A DNA stretch of 64,000 nucleotides from Sphingobium sp. 66-54 (GTDB lineage Bacteria > Pseudomonadota > Alphaproteobacteria > Sphingomonadales > Sphingomonadaceae). The notes beneath the pieces are model-generated. The model was not told where the DNA came from. It did not search any database and saw nothing but the letters and a program-made list of their open reading frames with translations. Below, piece by piece: positions 35,654-45,768 of the stretch (the stretch's first letter is position 1; the number at the start of each line of letters is the position of its first letter). Both the position numbers and the translations under genes were made by a program. The stretch lies in assembly GCA_001899715.1 (NCBI GenBank), contig MKWI01000024.1:124001-188000 (forward strand), given 5' to 3'.

Positions 35654-36448
35654 TCAGCCGTAGAGCAGCGCTGCCGCCCGGTCCCACATGGCGGGCGAGG
35701 CAGCGGCGATCATGCCCTTGCGGTCGTCGTCGACGCGGTAGGGCGAGCCGTCCGGCCGGGCAACGCGGCCGCCAGCTTCGTTGACGAACAGTGCGCCCGG
35801 CGCGTGATCCCAGGGCAGCGTGCGTTCGAACAAGGCAAGGTCGTTCACGCCCAGCACGATGCGGGGATATTGCTCGGCGGCGCAGCGGGGAATGTCCGCC
35901 ATCTGGAGCTTGCCCTCGGCGCGGTCGATGAGGCCCTGCCGGTCCTCCGGGCGCACGAACAGCAGCGAGAGGCCGGCAACAGGGAGGGGCGCGCCGCTCT
36001 CGCGCGCATGCACCGGCTCGCCGTCGATGGTCGCGCCCTCGCCGCGCGCGGCATGGCAGAGGCGGCCGGTCAACGGATCGAGCATCCAGCTGGCCAGCGT
36101 CTCGCCGCCGTCGACCAGCGCGATCATCAGGCCGAAGGGCGGCCGGCCGGCGGCGAAGTTGCTGGTGCCGTCGATCGGGTCGATCAGCCAGTTGAGGCCG
36201 TGGCCCAGCTTGCCGACCAGCGCCGGGTCGGCCGCGCAGGCTTCCTCGCCGACGATGCCGGCCTCGGGCAGCAGGCGGGCAAGCCCCTCCTGCAAGCGCA
36301 GTTCGCTTTCCCGGTCGGCGATGGTGACAAGCTCGTCGGCCGCTTTCTCGATGATCTCGTCTGCCGCGAGGTTGCGATAGCGCGGCATGACAACCTCGAC
36401 GGCGACCTGCCGCATCAGCGCGGCGACGGAGGTGGTGAGTGCATCCAT
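35654..36448 (-). CDS. inositol monophosphatase family protein
   Basis: 264 residues from ATG 36448. Metal-site motifs in order: GEEACAADPAL, WLIDPIDGTSNFAAGRPPFG and the late PWDHAPGALFVNEAGGRVA. Homologues dephosphorylate inositol phosphates, PAPS/histidinol phosphates or related sugars. It begins 4 bases after the argJ stop, so the two are co-transcribed. Histidinol-phosphate phosphatase activity, known for some alphaproteobacterial members, is an alternative to inositol phosphate. Confidence 0.9.
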   Translation of the reverse strand: MDALTTSVAALMRQVAVEVVMPRYRNLAADEIIEKAADELVTIADRESELRLQEGLARLLPEAGIVGEEACAADPALVGKLGHGLNWLIDPIDGTSNFAAGRPPFGLMIALVDGGETLASWMLDPLTGRLCHAARGEGATIDGEPVHARESGAPLPVAGLSLLFVRPEDRQGLIDRAEGKLQMADIPRCAAEQYPRIVLGVNDLALFERTLPWDHAPGALFVNEAGGRVARPDGSPYRVDDDRKGMIAAASPAMWDRAAALLYG

Positions 36449-36452
36449 CGGC

Positions 36453-37676
36453 TCAACTCCGATAGTCGGCGTTGATTGCGATGTAACCGTGCGTAAGGTC
36501 GCAGGTCCACACCGTCGCGCGGCCGTCGCCGAGGCCGAGATCGGCGCCGACGCGGATCTCCTGCCCCTTGAGATGCGCGGCCACAGGTGCCTCGTCATAG
36601 CCTTCCACGGCGAGGCCCCTGCGCGCCACCTCGGTGTCGCCGAAGCGGATCGAGAGGAGGTCGCGCTCGGCAGGCTCGCCTGCCTTGCCGACTGCCATGA
36701 CGACGCGGCCCCAGTTCGCGTCCTCGCCGGCGATGGCGGTCTTGACCAGCGGCGAATTGGCGATGGAGAGCGCCACGCGGTGGGCGCTCTCGTCGCTGGC
36801 CGCGCCCGTCACCGTCACCTCGACGAACTTGCTGGCGCCTTCCCCGTCGCACACCACCAGTTGCGCCAGCTCCAGGCAGACCCGCCCGATGGCGGCGGCG
36901 AGCGCGTCCGCTCCGGCATCGTCCATGCTGGCGAGCGGGCCGTTCCCCGCCGCGCCGGTGGCGAAGGCGAGCACCGTGTCGCTGGTCGAGGTATCGCTGT
37001 CCACGGTGATGCAGGAGAAGCTGCGCCGGTTCGCCGCGCTCAGCATCTGCTGGAGCAGAGCAGGCGCCACGGCGGCATCGGTGAATACATAGCCGAGCAT
37101 GGTCGCCATGTCTGGTGCGATCATGCCAGAGCCCTTGATGATGCCGACGACATTGACGGTCCGCTCGCCGATCACCGCCTGCGCGACCGCGCCCTTGGTG
37201 AAGGTGTCGGTCGTCATGATCGTGGCGGCCGCTTCCTCCCACGAGCAGGGCGCGGCCTCATAAGCGGCGGCCAATCCTGCCTCGGCCTTGTCGATGGGCA
37301 GTGGAACCCCGATCACCCCGGTCGAGGAGATGAAAACCTGTTCCGGAGCGCAATTCAGATGTGCGGCGGTGCGCGCAGCGATCGCCTCCACGGCGGCGCG
37401 ACCGCGATGGCCGGTGAACGCGTTGCTGTTCCCCGCATTGACGATGAGCGCACGCGCCCGGCCATGCGCCAGCGCGGCGCGGCACCATTCGACTTCCGGC
37501 GAGGGACATTTGCTCTGCGTCGTCACGCCGGCGACGCTCGTGCCCTCGGCCAGTTCGATGAAAGTGAGGTCGCAGCGGCCCCAATCCTTGTAGCCCGCAC
37601 GCGCGATGCGGCGCGTCACCCCGCCGATGTCGGGCATGATGGGGAACGGGCGGGCGAGGGGAGAGCGATCGGTCAT
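36453..37676 (-). CDS. argJ: bifunctional ornithine acetyltransferase / N-acetylglutamate synthase
   Basis: 407 residues from ATG 37676; the frame continues upstream but without family similarity. The protein is made as one chain that cuts itself before Thr192 in PDMATMLGYVFTDA, giving two subunits with Thr as nucleophile. Other marks: ALIVNAGNSNAFTGHRG, ISSTGVIGVPLPIDK, FSCITVDSDTSTSDT and GRVVMAVGKAGE. It recycles acetyl groups from N-acetylornithine to glutamate in arginine synthesis. Operon with the inositol monophosphatase gene. Confidence 0.96.
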   Translation of the reverse strand: MTDRSPLARPFPIMPDIGGVTRRIARAGYKDWGRCDLTFIELAEGTSVAGVTTQSKCPSPEVEWCRAALAHGRARALIVNAGNSNAFTGHRGRAAVEAIAARTAAHLNCAPEQVFISSTGVIGVPLPIDKAEAGLAAAYEAAPCSWEEAAATIMTTDTFTKGAVAQAVIGERTVNVVGIIKGSGMIAPDMATMLGYVFTDAAVAPALLQQMLSAANRRSFSCITVDSDTSTSDTVLAFATGAAGNGPLASMDDAGADALAAAIGRVCLELAQLVVCDGEGASKFVEVTVTGAASDESAHRVALSIANSPLVKTAIAGEDANWGRVVMAVGKAGEPAERDLLSIRFGDTEVARRGLAVEGYDEAPVAAHLKGQEIRVGADLGLGDGRATVWTCDLTHGYIAINADYRS

Positions 37677-37827
37677 GCGCGGCCGAATAGCGCATCGTCC
37701 GCCGGGGTCCAATGGGCTTGTTGGCCGTTTGCGCATGTCACTGAGGCGATTAATGGCATGGACGAACCGGGCGACGCACCCTATGTGAAGCCGGTCCGGT
37801 TTGTGGAGTGGGCCGCACTTGCAGTTG

Positions 37828-38088
37828 ATGATCCTCTTGTCCGCGCTTCTTGCGTCGCTGACCGGCCTGGTGGCTGGCGAGCGGCCGGTTGAGCGCGCGG
37901 CCGTGGAGGTCAGCACGGTTGTTGCCGTGGTTCAGGCGAGTGTCGCCGTTTCGCAGCCGGGTGCGCGGCCGGCGCGTCGCGTGCCGCGCCTTGCGGAAAC
38001 GGCGCAGGACGCCGCACCTTTCCGCTGGCAGGCCCCGGTGCGGAGCGCCCGCGCGCGGCTGCCCCTGAAGCAGAGCTGGCTCATCTGA
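37828..38088 (+). CDS. small membrane/exported protein directly upstream of secA
   Basis: 86 residues from ATG 37828; TTG 37819 or 37801 are alternatives. The N-terminus is a strong hydrophobic segment (MILLSALLASLTGLVAGERP), either a signal peptide or an anchor. The rest is Val/Ala/Arg-rich, basic, and ends LPLKQSWLI. I do not recognise a family. It sits 116 bases before secA with three GC-rich hairpins in the gap, a layout reminiscent of secM-secA, but no known arrest motif (such as RAGP) is present. Confidence 0.6.
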   Translation: MILLSALLASLTGLVAGERPVERAAVEVSTVVAVVQASVAVSQPGARPARRVPRLAETAQDAAPFRWQAPVRSARARLPLKQSWLI

Positions 38089-38097
38089 GACCCCGCA

Positions 38098-38170
38098 GGG
38101 CCGTGTGATGCGGCCCGCCTAATCGCCGCGCGCACCGTGGCGCGCGACCGGCGCCGGCCTCCTGGTCCGG
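38098..38170 (+). promoter_or_regulatory. structured leader between the small ORF and secA
   Basis: Hairpins GGGCCG (38098-38103) / CGGCCC (38111-38116) and CGCGCGC (38127-38133) / GCGCGCG (38140-38146), then a GCCGG / CCGGC pair ending near 38173. They lie just before the secA ribosome site (CAGGAACG). Function is inferred only from position. Confidence 0.35.
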
Positions 38171-38204
38171 CTTTCGATATTTTCCAGACAGGAACGTCTC
38201 CCCC

Positions 38205-40946
38205 ATGTCCATGTTCGGCGCGCTCGCCAAGTCCTTCTTCGGATCGTCCAACGATCGCTATGTGAAGTCCCTCCGCAAGATCGTGGACCAGATCGCGGCT
38301 TTCGAGCCGACGATGGAGGCGTTGGTCGACGAGGATCTGGTCGCCCAGACCGCCAAGTTCCGCGCGCGGCTGGCCGAAGGCGCCAAGCTCGACGATCTGC
38401 TGCCGGAAGCCTTCGCCACCGTGCGCGAGGCGGCCAAGCGCGTCATCGGCCAGCGCCATTACGATGTGCAGATGATCGGCGGCATCGTGCTCCATCGCGG
38501 CGAGATCGCCGAGATGCGCACGGGCGAGGGCAAGACGCTCGTCGCCACGCTCGCTACCTATCTGAATGCGCTGGAGGGCAAGGGTGTCCACGTCGTCACG
38601 GTTAACGACTATCTCGCCCGCCGCGACTGCGACTGGATGGGCCGCATCTACCGCTTCCTCGGCCTCACCACCGGCGTCATCATCCCCAACCTCAGCGAGG
38701 AGGAGCGCCGCGCTGCCTATGAGGCGGACATCACCTATGCGACCAACAACGAGCTGGGTTTCGACTATCTGCGCGACAACATGAAATATGAGCGCAGCCA
38801 GATGGTGCAGCGGCCGTTCAACTACGCGATCGTCGACGAGGTGGACTCGATCCTGATCGACGAGGCGCGCACGCCGCTCATCATCTCCGGCCCGACCGAC
38901 GACAAGTCGGAAATGTATCTCGCCGTCGATGCCATCGTGAAAAAGCTCTCGGACGACGATTATGAGAAGGACGAGAAGCAGCGCAGCATCGTGCTCACCG
39001 AGGACGGTACCGAGAAGGTGGAGCGCATGCTGGAGGATGCCGGGCTGCTCCAGGGCGCCAATCTCTACGATTTCGAGAACACCCAGGTCGTCCACCATGT
39101 GAATCAGGCGCTGCGGGCGATCTTCATGTTCCGCCGCGACATCGATTACATCGTCAAGGACAGCAAGGTCGTCATCATCGACGAGTTCACCGGCCGCATG
39201 ATGGACGGCCGCCGCTGGTCGGACGGTCTGCACCAGGCGGTGGAAGCCAAGGAAGGCGCCCATATCGAGCCGGAGAACCAGACGCTCGCCTCGATCACCT
39301 TCCAGAATTATTTCCGCATGTATCCCAAGCTCTCCGGCATGACCGGCACGGCCGCCACCGAGGCGGCGGAGTTCTACGACATCTACAAGATGAACGTGGT
39401 GACGATCCCCACCAACCTGCCGGTGCAGCGCAAGGACGACGAGGACCTGTTCTACAAGGATACCGAGGACAAGTTCCGCGGCATCGCGCGCACCATCCGC
39501 GAGCATCAGGCCAGCGGGCAGCCGGTGCTGGTCGGCACCGTCTCCATCGAGAAGTCGGAGATGCTCTCCGAATTCCTCAAGCAGGAAAAGGTCCCGCACA
39601 ATGTGCTCAACGCCCGCTTCCACGAGCAGGAGGCAACCATCGTGGCGCAGGCCGGGCGGATGGGCGCGGTAACGATCGCCACCAACATGGCCGGGCGCGG
39701 CACCGACATTCAGCTTGGCGGCAACCTTGAATTTCGTGTTGAGGGCGAGCTGGGCGACATGCCCGAGGGGCCTGAGCGCGAAGCGGCTATCGAGCGCATC
39801 CGCCAGGAGATCGCGGTGGAACGCGAGCAGGTGCTGGCGGCGGGCGGGCTGTTCGTGCTCGGTACCGAGCGGCACGAGAGCCGGCGCATCGACAATCAGC
39901 TTCGCGGCCGTTCGGGCCGTCAGGGCGACCCCGGCCTTTCGCGCTTCTACCTCAGTCTCGACGACGATCTGCTGCGCATCTTCGGTCCGGACACGCTGTT
40001 CGCGCGGATGATGCGCTCCAGTCTGGAGGATGGCGAGGCGCTACCGCCCTCCAAGTGGATGTCCAAGGCGATCGAGACCGCGCAGAGGAAGGTCGAGCAG
40101 CGTAACTACGATATCCGCAAGCAGGTCGTCGAATATGACGACGTGATGAACGACCAGCGCAAGGTCATCTACGAGCAGCGCGCCGACATCATGGAGGCCG
40201 AGACGGTCAGCGAGATCGTCACCGAGATGCGGCATGAGACGATCAACACCATCATCGGCGCGGCGTGCCCGCACGGCACCTATCCCGAGCAATGGGATAT
40301 CGCCGGGCTCAAGGCGCAGATCGAGGACAGGCTCGCGCTCACGCCGGATATCGACGGCTGGCTGGAGGAGCATACGGTCGAGCCCGATATCTTCGTCGAG
40401 CGGCTCATCGCCCTGTCGGACGCGGCGGTCGCCGAGAAGATCGCGCCGCTCAAGGAGGATGCCTGGGCGCAGATCGAGAAGAGCATCCTGCTCCAGAATC
40501 TCGACCATCACTGGAAGGAGCATCTCGCCACGCTCGACGCGTTGCGGCAGGTGGTCCATCTGCGCGCCTATGCGCAGAAGACGCCTCTCAACGAGTATAA
40601 GCAGGAGGCGTTCGCGCTGTTCGAGCGCATGCTGGAGAGCATCCGCGAGGACGTGACCCGCACGATCAGCCACCTGCAATTCGAGATGCAGGACCCAGCG
40701 CCGCCGCCACTGCCCGAGCTGCCGGCCTTCCTCACCAGCCACATCGACCCGTTCACGGGTGAGGACAACAGCGCGGATATCGACGCGGGCTCGCGCGGCT
40801 TCATCACCACGACGATCCCGCGCATGGCGACCGCGGCGCCGGCTGGCGAGGGCAACCCCTATGCCGGGCAGGATATCAGCCGCAATGCGCCGTGCCCTTG
40901 CGGATCGGGCGAGAAATACAAGCACTGCCACGGCGCACTGGCCTGA
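38205..40946 (+). CDS. secA: preprotein translocase ATPase SecA
   Basis: 913 residues. Walker [20 protein letters not shown] near residue 105, DEAD-type [20 protein letters not shown], the preprotein crosslinking domain, then [31 protein letters not shown] and [20 protein letters not shown] of the helical scaffold. The C-terminus ends with the zinc-binding SEC-C motif [17 protein letters not shown], which contacts SecB. It drives secretion through SecYEG. Start ATG 38205. Confidence 0.98.
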   Translation: MSMFGALAKSFFGSSNDRYVKSLRKIVDQIAAFEPTMEALVDEDLVAQTAKFRARLAEGAKLDDLLPEAFATVREAAKRVIGQRHYDVQMIGGIVLHRGEIAEMRTGEGKTLVATLATYLNALEGKGVHVVTVNDYLARRDCDWMGRIYRFLGLTTGVIIPNLSEEERRAAYEADITYATNNELGFDYLRDNMKYERSQMVQRPFNYAIVDEVDSILIDEARTPLIISGPTDDKSEMYLAVDAIVKKLSDDDYEKDEKQRSIVLTEDGTEKVERMLEDAGLLQGANLYDFENTQVVHHVNQALRAIFMFRRDIDYIVKDSKVVIIDEFTGRMMDGRRWSDGLHQAVEAKEGAHIEPENQTLASITFQNYFRMYPKLSGMTGTAATEAAEFYDIYKMNVVTIPTNLPVQRKDDEDLFYKDTEDKFRGIARTIREHQASGQPVLVGTVSIEKSEMLSEFLKQEKVPHNVLNARFHEQEATIVAQAGRMGAVTIATNMAGRGTDIQLGGNLEFRVEGELGDMPEGPEREAAIERIRQEIAVEREQVLAAGGLFVLGTERHESRRIDNQLRGRSGRQGDPGLSRFYLSLDDDLLRIFGPDTLFARMMRSSLEDGEALPPSKWMSKAIETAQRKVEQRNYDIRKQVVEYDDVMNDQRKVIYEQRADIMEAETVSEIVTEMRHETINTIIGAACPHGTYPEQWDIAGLKAQIEDRLALTPDIDGWLEEHTVEPDIFVERLIALSDAAVAEKIAPLKEDAWAQIEKSILLQNLDHHWKEHLATLDALRQVVHLRAYAQKTPLNEYKQEAFALFERMLESIREDVTRTISHLQFEMQDPAPPPLPELPAFLTSHIDPFTGEDNSADIDAGSRGFITTTIPRMATAAPAGEGNPYAGQDISRNAPCPCGSGEKYKHCHGALA

Positions 40947-41058
40947 AACGGGTGAATTGAACGCGGCCAGTTGCAGGTCGATAACCGGCTGTGCCATTCC
41001 GGGCACGGGATCAGGGACCGGCTCCATCAAGTGCCGGCTCAATGCAGTGGAGGTGTCC

Positions 41059-41867
41059 GTGGCGATTCGCAGATGGCTATCAATGCTTGCCCGCCTCGGC
41101 CCCTTGCAAGGACCGTTGGCCGTCGTCACGCGCGTCACTGGATCGCCGGCGTTCGAGCGGGGCTTGCTTGGCTGGCTGGGGCGCCCGTTCGTCCGCTCCC
41201 GCTATGGCGTGCTGTTGAAGAGCAACTGGCCGGATAGCACCTTCGACATGTGCTATTTCGGACGTTACGGCCGCACGCTCTCCGACTTGCTGCGGGAGGA
41301 GGCGCGCCCGTTCGTCTTTCTGGATATCGGGGCGAACCAGGGTCTTTACGCGCTGCTGGCCGGCCAGATCGCCATTGTCGCGCCGCACTTGCCTTCGAGC
41401 CGGTACCGGCGACCTTTGCGCTGCTGGAAGCGAATATCGCGGCTAACCGGCTCGGCTCGATCGTGCGACCTGTCAACCGTGCCATCGCGGCGGAGATGGG
41501 AACGACGGCGATCCGGACGAACCCGGGACATAGCGGCGGCGCTTCCATGGCCGCGAGCAACGCGGTGGCGGGTGAGGAGATCGTCATCAATACGATCGAC
41601 CATGACGGCCTCGATGCTCTGATCCCGCCGGGCGAGGAAGCGATTTTAGTGAAGATCGACGTCGAGGGGTTTGAGCCCATTGTCATTGAACAGCTCGTTC
41701 GATCCAGCCATATCGGCCGGATTACGACGCTCTTCTATGAGATCGACGAGAAATGGGTAGATCCGGCGTCGATGGAACAGATGCTCCGGTCCGCCGGCTT
41801 TAGCGGCTTCCGGAAGATTGCGGCGACGCCGGAGGCGACGCACTACGATGTGCTTGCCACACGCTGA
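41059..41867 (+). pseudogene. FkbM-family methyltransferase with a frameshift
   Basis: GTG 41059 has an ideal GGAGG site. The first frame reads through FVFLDIGANQGLYALLAGQ (SAM motif I) to about 41367. The rest of the protein continues in another frame: CRAALAFEPVPATFALLEAN, ILVKIDVEGFEPIVIEQLV and a normal end at 41867. Adding one base near 41368 (for example CAGAATC in place of CAGATC) restores an intact FkbM protein of about 269 residues. It is either a decayed gene or a sequencing error. Not part of an obvious operon. Confidence 0.85.
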
Positions 41868-41888
41868 GAGGCTGGTCGCTGGCGGCGA

Positions 41889-43184
41889 TCACTCCCGCGC
41901 CAGCCAGACGAGACCGATCAGGCTGACCATCCCCGCCGCCGAGAGGTAAAGCCCCACGGACCCGATGCCGTGGGTGCTCACCAGATATTGGGCGATGATG
42001 GGCGCCAGCGCGCCGCCCAATATGCCGCCCACGTTGAAGGCGAAGGACGAGCCGGAGTAGCGCACGCGCGCCGGGAACAGGCTGGTCAGCCATTCGCCGA
42101 GCGGTCCGTAGGCGAAACCCATGATGAACAGCGCGACGGCGAGCACGATGAACAGCAGGCCCGGCTGCGCCGCATCGAACCCGATGCCGAAGACGAAGCC
42201 GAGCGGCACCGTCGCCGCGCAGCCGGCGACCAGCGCCCGGTGCGCGGTTGTCTTGTCCGACCACCAGCCGGCGAGCAGGATGCCCAGCGCCAGCATGACG
42301 ATGGCGCCAAGCTGGATGGCGAGCACCTCCTCGCGCGGCATGCCGAGCATGGTGGTCGCATAGCCGAGCGCGAACGCAGTGGAGATATAGAACAAGGCAA
42401 AGCAGGCGACGACCGCGAAGGTGCCGGCCAGCGTCTGCCGGGCGTGGCGCGTGAGCAGTTCCGCAAGCGGCACGGCGGCGGGCGGCTTTTCGGCCAATGC
42501 GGCCTTGAACTCCGGCGTCTCGCCCAGCTTGAGGCGCACCCACAGGCCGATGATGACGAGCAGCGCGCTGAACACGAACGGCAGGCGCCAGCCCCAGCGC
42601 ACGAAATCGGCCTCGCTCAGCCACAGGCCGAGCAGCAGGAACAGCCCGTTGGCGGCGATGAAGCCGAGCGGCGCGCCGAGCTGCGGCATCATGCCGAACC
42701 GCGCGCGCCAGCCGGGCGGGGCGTTCTCCACCGCCAGCAGCGCCGCGCCGCCCCACTCGCCGCCGAGGCCGAAGCCCTGGCCGAAGCGCAGGATGCACAG
42801 CAGCAGCGGCGCCCACCAGCCGATCATCGCATAGGTCGGCAGGAAGGCGATCAGGAAGGTGGAGGCGCCCATCAGCAGCAGCGAGGCGACCAGCGTGGAC
42901 TTGCGCCCGATCCGGTCGCCGAAGTGGCCGAACACCGCTGCGCCCAGCGGCCGTGCGAGGAAGGCGAGGGCGAAGCTCGCATAAGCAGCTAGCAACTGCG
43001 CCGCTGGCGATGAGGTGGGGAAGAACAGCGGCCCGAAGACGATGCTGGCCGCTGTCGCATAAACATAGAAATCGTAGAATTCGATGGTGGTGCCCGCGAG
43101 GCTGGCGACAAGGACGCGCTTGTGCCGCACCATGGCGGCAAGGCCGCCGGGTTGCGCCACTGCGCTGTCCGCCATCCCGCTCAT
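41889..43184 (-). CDS. MFS transporter, metabolite:H+ symporter (MHS) type
   Basis: 431 residues with 12 predicted helices. MHS marks: ASLAGTTIEFYDFYVYATAA in helix 1, GAAVFGHFGDRIGRKSTLVA between helices 2 and 3, ILRFGQGFGLGGEWGGAALL in helix 4, a large RLPFVFSALLVIIGLWVRL with LGETPEF region, and GPLGEWLTSLFPARVRYSGS late. Relatives carry shikimate, alpha-ketoglutarate, proline/betaine or citrate. The substrate is not clear from neighbours. The gene runs toward the broken FkbM gene and ends 21 bases from it. Confidence 0.92.
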   Translation of the reverse strand: MSGMADSAVAQPGGLAAMVRHKRVLVASLAGTTIEFYDFYVYATAASIVFGPLFFPTSSPAAQLLAAYASFALAFLARPLGAAVFGHFGDRIGRKSTLVASLLLMGASTFLIAFLPTYAMIGWWAPLLLCILRFGQGFGLGGEWGGAALLAVENAPPGWRARFGMMPQLGAPLGFIAANGLFLLLGLWLSEADFVRWGWRLPFVFSALLVIIGLWVRLKLGETPEFKAALAEKPPAAVPLAELLTRHARQTLAGTFAVVACFALFYISTAFALGYATTMLGMPREEVLAIQLGAIVMLALGILLAGWWSDKTTAHRALVAGCAATVPLGFVFGIGFDAAQPGLLFIVLAVALFIMGFAYGPLGEWLTSLFPARVRYSGSSFAFNVGGILGGALAPIIAQYLVSTHGIGSVGLYLSAAGMVSLIGLVWLARE

Positions 43185-43311
43185 GCGTCCCCCTCTCGCT
43201 CTATGCCCGCTTTCTCACTGCCCCATGCCGTTACCGACGAATATGCCCGAGCGCCAGCATGGTTATGGCGGGGAGGTCGGCACGATGTTGGTCCGGACAG
43301 ATCCTCGCCCA

Positions 43312-44115
43312 TCACCCCCGCCGCCGCTGGTTCAGCACCTCATAGGCCATCACCGCCCCGGCGACCGAGGCGTTGAGACTGTCCGCGCGACCCATCATCG
43401 GGATCTTCACCAGCAGGTCGCAGGCGGCCTCATAGTCTGCCGGCAGGCCGCGTGCCTCGTTGCCGATCAGAAGGAACGTGGGCGCCTCGTAATGCGGTTC
43501 CTGATAGTCGAAATCGGTATTGAGGCTGGTGCCGACGAGCTGGCCCGGCCCGGTGCGCAGCCAGGCGAGGAAGTCCGGCCAGTCCGCATGGGCGATGGCC
43601 TGGGTGAACAGCGCTCCCATCGAGGCGCGCACCGTCTCCACCGAGAAGGGATCGACGCAATCGTCGACGAGGATGACGCCGCCCGCGCCCACCGCATCGC
43701 CGATCCGCATCAGCGTGCCGAGATTGCCGGGGTCGCGCATCGCCTGCGCCACGAACCAGATCGGCGCGGCGTTCCGGTCGAGCGCGGGCAGGGGCGTCAG
43801 CCGGTCGCGATAGATGCCGACCACCGCCTGCGCATTCTCCTTGCCGGAAATCTTGCCGAGAATATCGGGCGTGGTGAGGACCACCTCGCCGCCGGCCGCT
43901 TCCACCGCGTCGACCAGCAGCTGCGCCAGCGGGTGCGGCCTGGTGCCGAGCGCGAGGAACAGCATCTCGGGCAGGATGCCTTGCTCGCGTGCTTCGGTGA
44001 GAATGCGCAGCCCCTCGGCGAGGAACAGTCCCTCGCGCTTGCGCAGCTTCTTCTCGCGCAGACTCCGCACGCGTTTAACGAGCGGGTTGGAAAAGCCGGT
44101 GATTTCGCGGGGCAA
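43312..44115 (-). CDS. TrmH/SpoU-family RNA 2'-O-methyltransferase
   Basis: 267 residues from TTG 44115, 8 bases after the HPr stop. The N-terminal substrate-binding part reads FSNPLVKRVRSLREKKLRKR and EGLFLAEGLRIL; the SPOUT knot has AMRDPGNLGTLMRIGDAVGA, VRASMGALF, LLIGNEARGLP and MMGRADSLNASVAGAVMAYE. It methylates a ribose in rRNA or tRNA, probably 23S rRNA as in RlmB/TsnR relatives. Last gene of the chvI-chvG-hprK series. Confidence 0.92.
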   Translation of the reverse strand: MPREITGFSNPLVKRVRSLREKKLRKREGLFLAEGLRILTEAREQGILPEMLFLALGTRPHPLAQLLVDAVEAAGGEVVLTTPDILGKISGKENAQAVVGIYRDRLTPLPALDRNAAPIWFVAQAMRDPGNLGTLMRIGDAVGAGGVILVDDCVDPFSVETVRASMGALFTQAIAHADWPDFLAWLRTGPGQLVGTSLNTDFDYQEPHYEAPTFLLIGNEARGLPADYEAACDLLVKIPMMGRADSLNASVAGAVMAYEVLNQRRRG

Positions 44116-44123
44116 GAGCCGAC

Positions 44124-44402
44124 CTATTCCTCGCCGAAGCGGTTCTCTATCAGCGCCGTGACCGCCTCCAGCGCGGCCTGTGCGTCGTCGCCGCTGGCGG
44201 AAATGACGATCTCGTCCCCCATGGCCGCACCCAGCATCATCAACCCCATGATCGACGTACCGACCACCTCATGCCCATCCTTGCGGACAGTGATAGTGGC
44301 GGGAAGTCCGCACGCCAGCGTGACGAACTTGGCGCTGGCTCGGGCATGCAGCCCCCGCTTGTTGATAATGCGGACAATCCTCTCTGCGGCCGTTTCGCTC
44401 AT
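44124..44402 (-). CDS. ptsH: HPr-family phosphocarrier protein
   Basis: 92 residues. The EI phosphorylation site is His19 in NKRGLHARASAKFV, and the regulatory Ser lies in VVGTSIMGLMMLGAAMGDEI, the target of HPr kinase encoded in the same operon. In alphaproteobacteria this HPr (NPr-like) belongs to a regulatory PTS, not a sugar uptake system. No EI or sugar permease gene is in the window. Confidence 0.95.
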   Translation of the reverse strand: MSETAAERIVRIINKRGLHARASAKFVTLACGLPATITVRKDGHEVVGTSIMGLMMLGAAMGDEIVISASGDDAQAALEAVTALIENRFGEE

Positions 44403-44412
44403 CGCACCTCGC

Positions 44413-44817
44413 TCAATTCATGTCGCCCAGCAGTTCCGAGGCGACGCTGATATATTTCCGGCCCGCCTCGCGTGCGGCGGCGACAGCCTCCGTCACCGAC
44501 ATGGTGCGGCGGGCGCTCTCCAGCCGAATCAGCATCGGCAGGTTGACGCCCGCGATCACCTCCACGCGCCCCGCGTCGAGCAGCGAGATGGCGAGGTTGG
44601 AGGGCGTTCCCCCGAACAGGTCGGTGAGCAGGATGACGCCCGAGCCATCATTGACCCGCTCGACGGCGGCCGCGATGTCGGCGCGGCGGACCTCCATGTC
44701 GTCGTCGGGGCCGATGCACACGGTCTCGATGGCCTCCTGCGGGCCCACGACATGCTCCATCGCAACGCGAAATTCGGTCGCCAGCCCGCCGTGCGTCACC
44801 AGCACTAGTCCAATCAT
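44413..44817 (-). CDS. PTS EIIA component, mannose/fructose (ManX) type
   Basis: 134 residues. LVLVTHGGLATEFRVAMEHV carries the phosphorylated His9; VILLTDLFGGTPSNLAISLL is the conserved core. It lacks EIIB, EIIC and EIID partners here, as in other alphaproteobacteria where this EIIA is regulatory. It lies between rapZ and ptsH, 10 bases before HPr. It likely takes phosphate from HPr and signals carbon or nitrogen state. Confidence 0.94.
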   Translation of the reverse strand: MIGLVLVTHGGLATEFRVAMEHVVGPQEAIETVCIGPDDDMEVRRADIAAAVERVNDGSGVILLTDLFGGTPSNLAISLLDAGRVEVIAGVNLPMLIRLESARRTMSVTEAVAAAREAGRKYISVASELLGDMN

Positions 44818-44823
44818 GATCTG

Positions 44824-45768
44824 TCAGCGTCCCGCCATCTGATTGTCATTCCGCCCGCTTTGGCGCTGGCTCTCATAGGCGTCCAGCAGTGCCGATTCCA
44901 GGTTCCGATGGGCGACCGTGGGCGAAAAGCCGGCCGTGTGCAAGCGCTGCGCGATTTCCTCGGCCACGCACACCGAGCGGTGCCGCCCGCCGGTGCAGCC
45001 GAAGGCGATGGTGACATAGGCCTTGCCGTCCTCAGCGTAGCGCGGGAGCAGGGCGATGAGCAGAGTCTCGATTTGGGACAGCGCCGTCTCGAACAGCGGA
45101 TCGGCCTGCACATAGGCGCGCACTGCATCGTCCAGCCCGGTGAGCGGGCGCAGCGTCTCGTCCCAATAAGGATTGCGCAAAAAGCGCATGTCGAACACGA
45201 AATCGGCGTTGCGCGGCACCCCGCGCGCGAAGCCGAAGGAAAGCAATGTCAGCGTCGATTCGAAGCTGCCGGCGAAGCGCTGGCGGATCGCCTGCTGCAA
45301 GCCGTTGCTGGTGAGGTCGCTGCTGTCGATCAGGTGATCGGCCGCGCGGCGCAGCGGTTCCAGCAACTCGCGCTCGCGGGCGATGCCGTCCGCCGCCGGC
45401 CGGTCGAGCGCCAGCGGGTGGCGCCGGCGCGTCTCATCGTAGCGCAACTCCAGCACGGCATCCGAGCAATCGAGGAACAGTATTTCGATAGGCCGATTGC
45501 CCCGGCCGCGCAGCGCGGCAACGCTGGCGAGCACCGTGTCGGCCGAGAAGCCGCGCGTGCGGGCGTCGATGCCGATGGCCAGCGGCCGTTCGCTCTCATC
45601 ATGACCCGCCGGCGCGGGCGCGGCGAGCAGCCGGTCGAGCAGCGCCAGCGGCAGATTGTCGACCGTCTCCCAGCCGGCATCTTCCAGCGTGCGCAGGCTG
45701 GTCGACTTGCCGGCGCCGGAGAGGCCGGTGACGATGAGGATCGGCTTGGGGGCCGCAGGCGCGCTCAT
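44824..45768 (-). CDS. rapZ: RNase adapter protein RapZ (YvcJ/YhbJ family)
   Basis: 314 residues. The P-loop VTGLSGAGKSTSLRTLEDAG is at about 13-32, followed by DNLPLALLDRLL, IGIDARTRGF, FLDCSDAVLELRYDETRRRH and the C-terminal GCTGGRHRSVCVAEEIAQRL domain that binds RNA/GlcN6P in E. coli. It controls glucosamine synthesis through small RNAs in enterobacteria; in alphaproteobacteria its targets are less clear. Its ATG overlaps the hprK stop (ATGA). Confidence 0.96.
   Translation of the reverse strand: MSAPAAPKPILIVTGLSGAGKSTSLRTLEDAGWETVDNLPLALLDRLLAAPAPAGHDESERPLAIGIDARTRGFSADTVLASVAALRGRGNRPIEILFLDCSDAVLELRYDETRRRHPLALDRPAADGIARERELLEPLRRAADHLIDSSDLTSNGLQQAIRQRFAGSFESTLTLLSFGFARGVPRNADFVFDMRFLRNPYWDETLRPLTGLDDAVRAYVQADPLFETALSQIETLLIALLPRYAEDGKAYVTIAFGCTGGRHRSVCVAEEIAQRLHTAGFSPTVAHRNLESALLDAYESQRQSGRNDNQMAGR

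Noticed and set aside
37932..39875. Minus-strand open frame of 647 codons opposite secA
   Set aside because: It mirrors the codon pattern of secA on the other strand, has no ribosome site and shows Arg/His/Asp-rich composition typical of antisense frames in GC-rich DNA.
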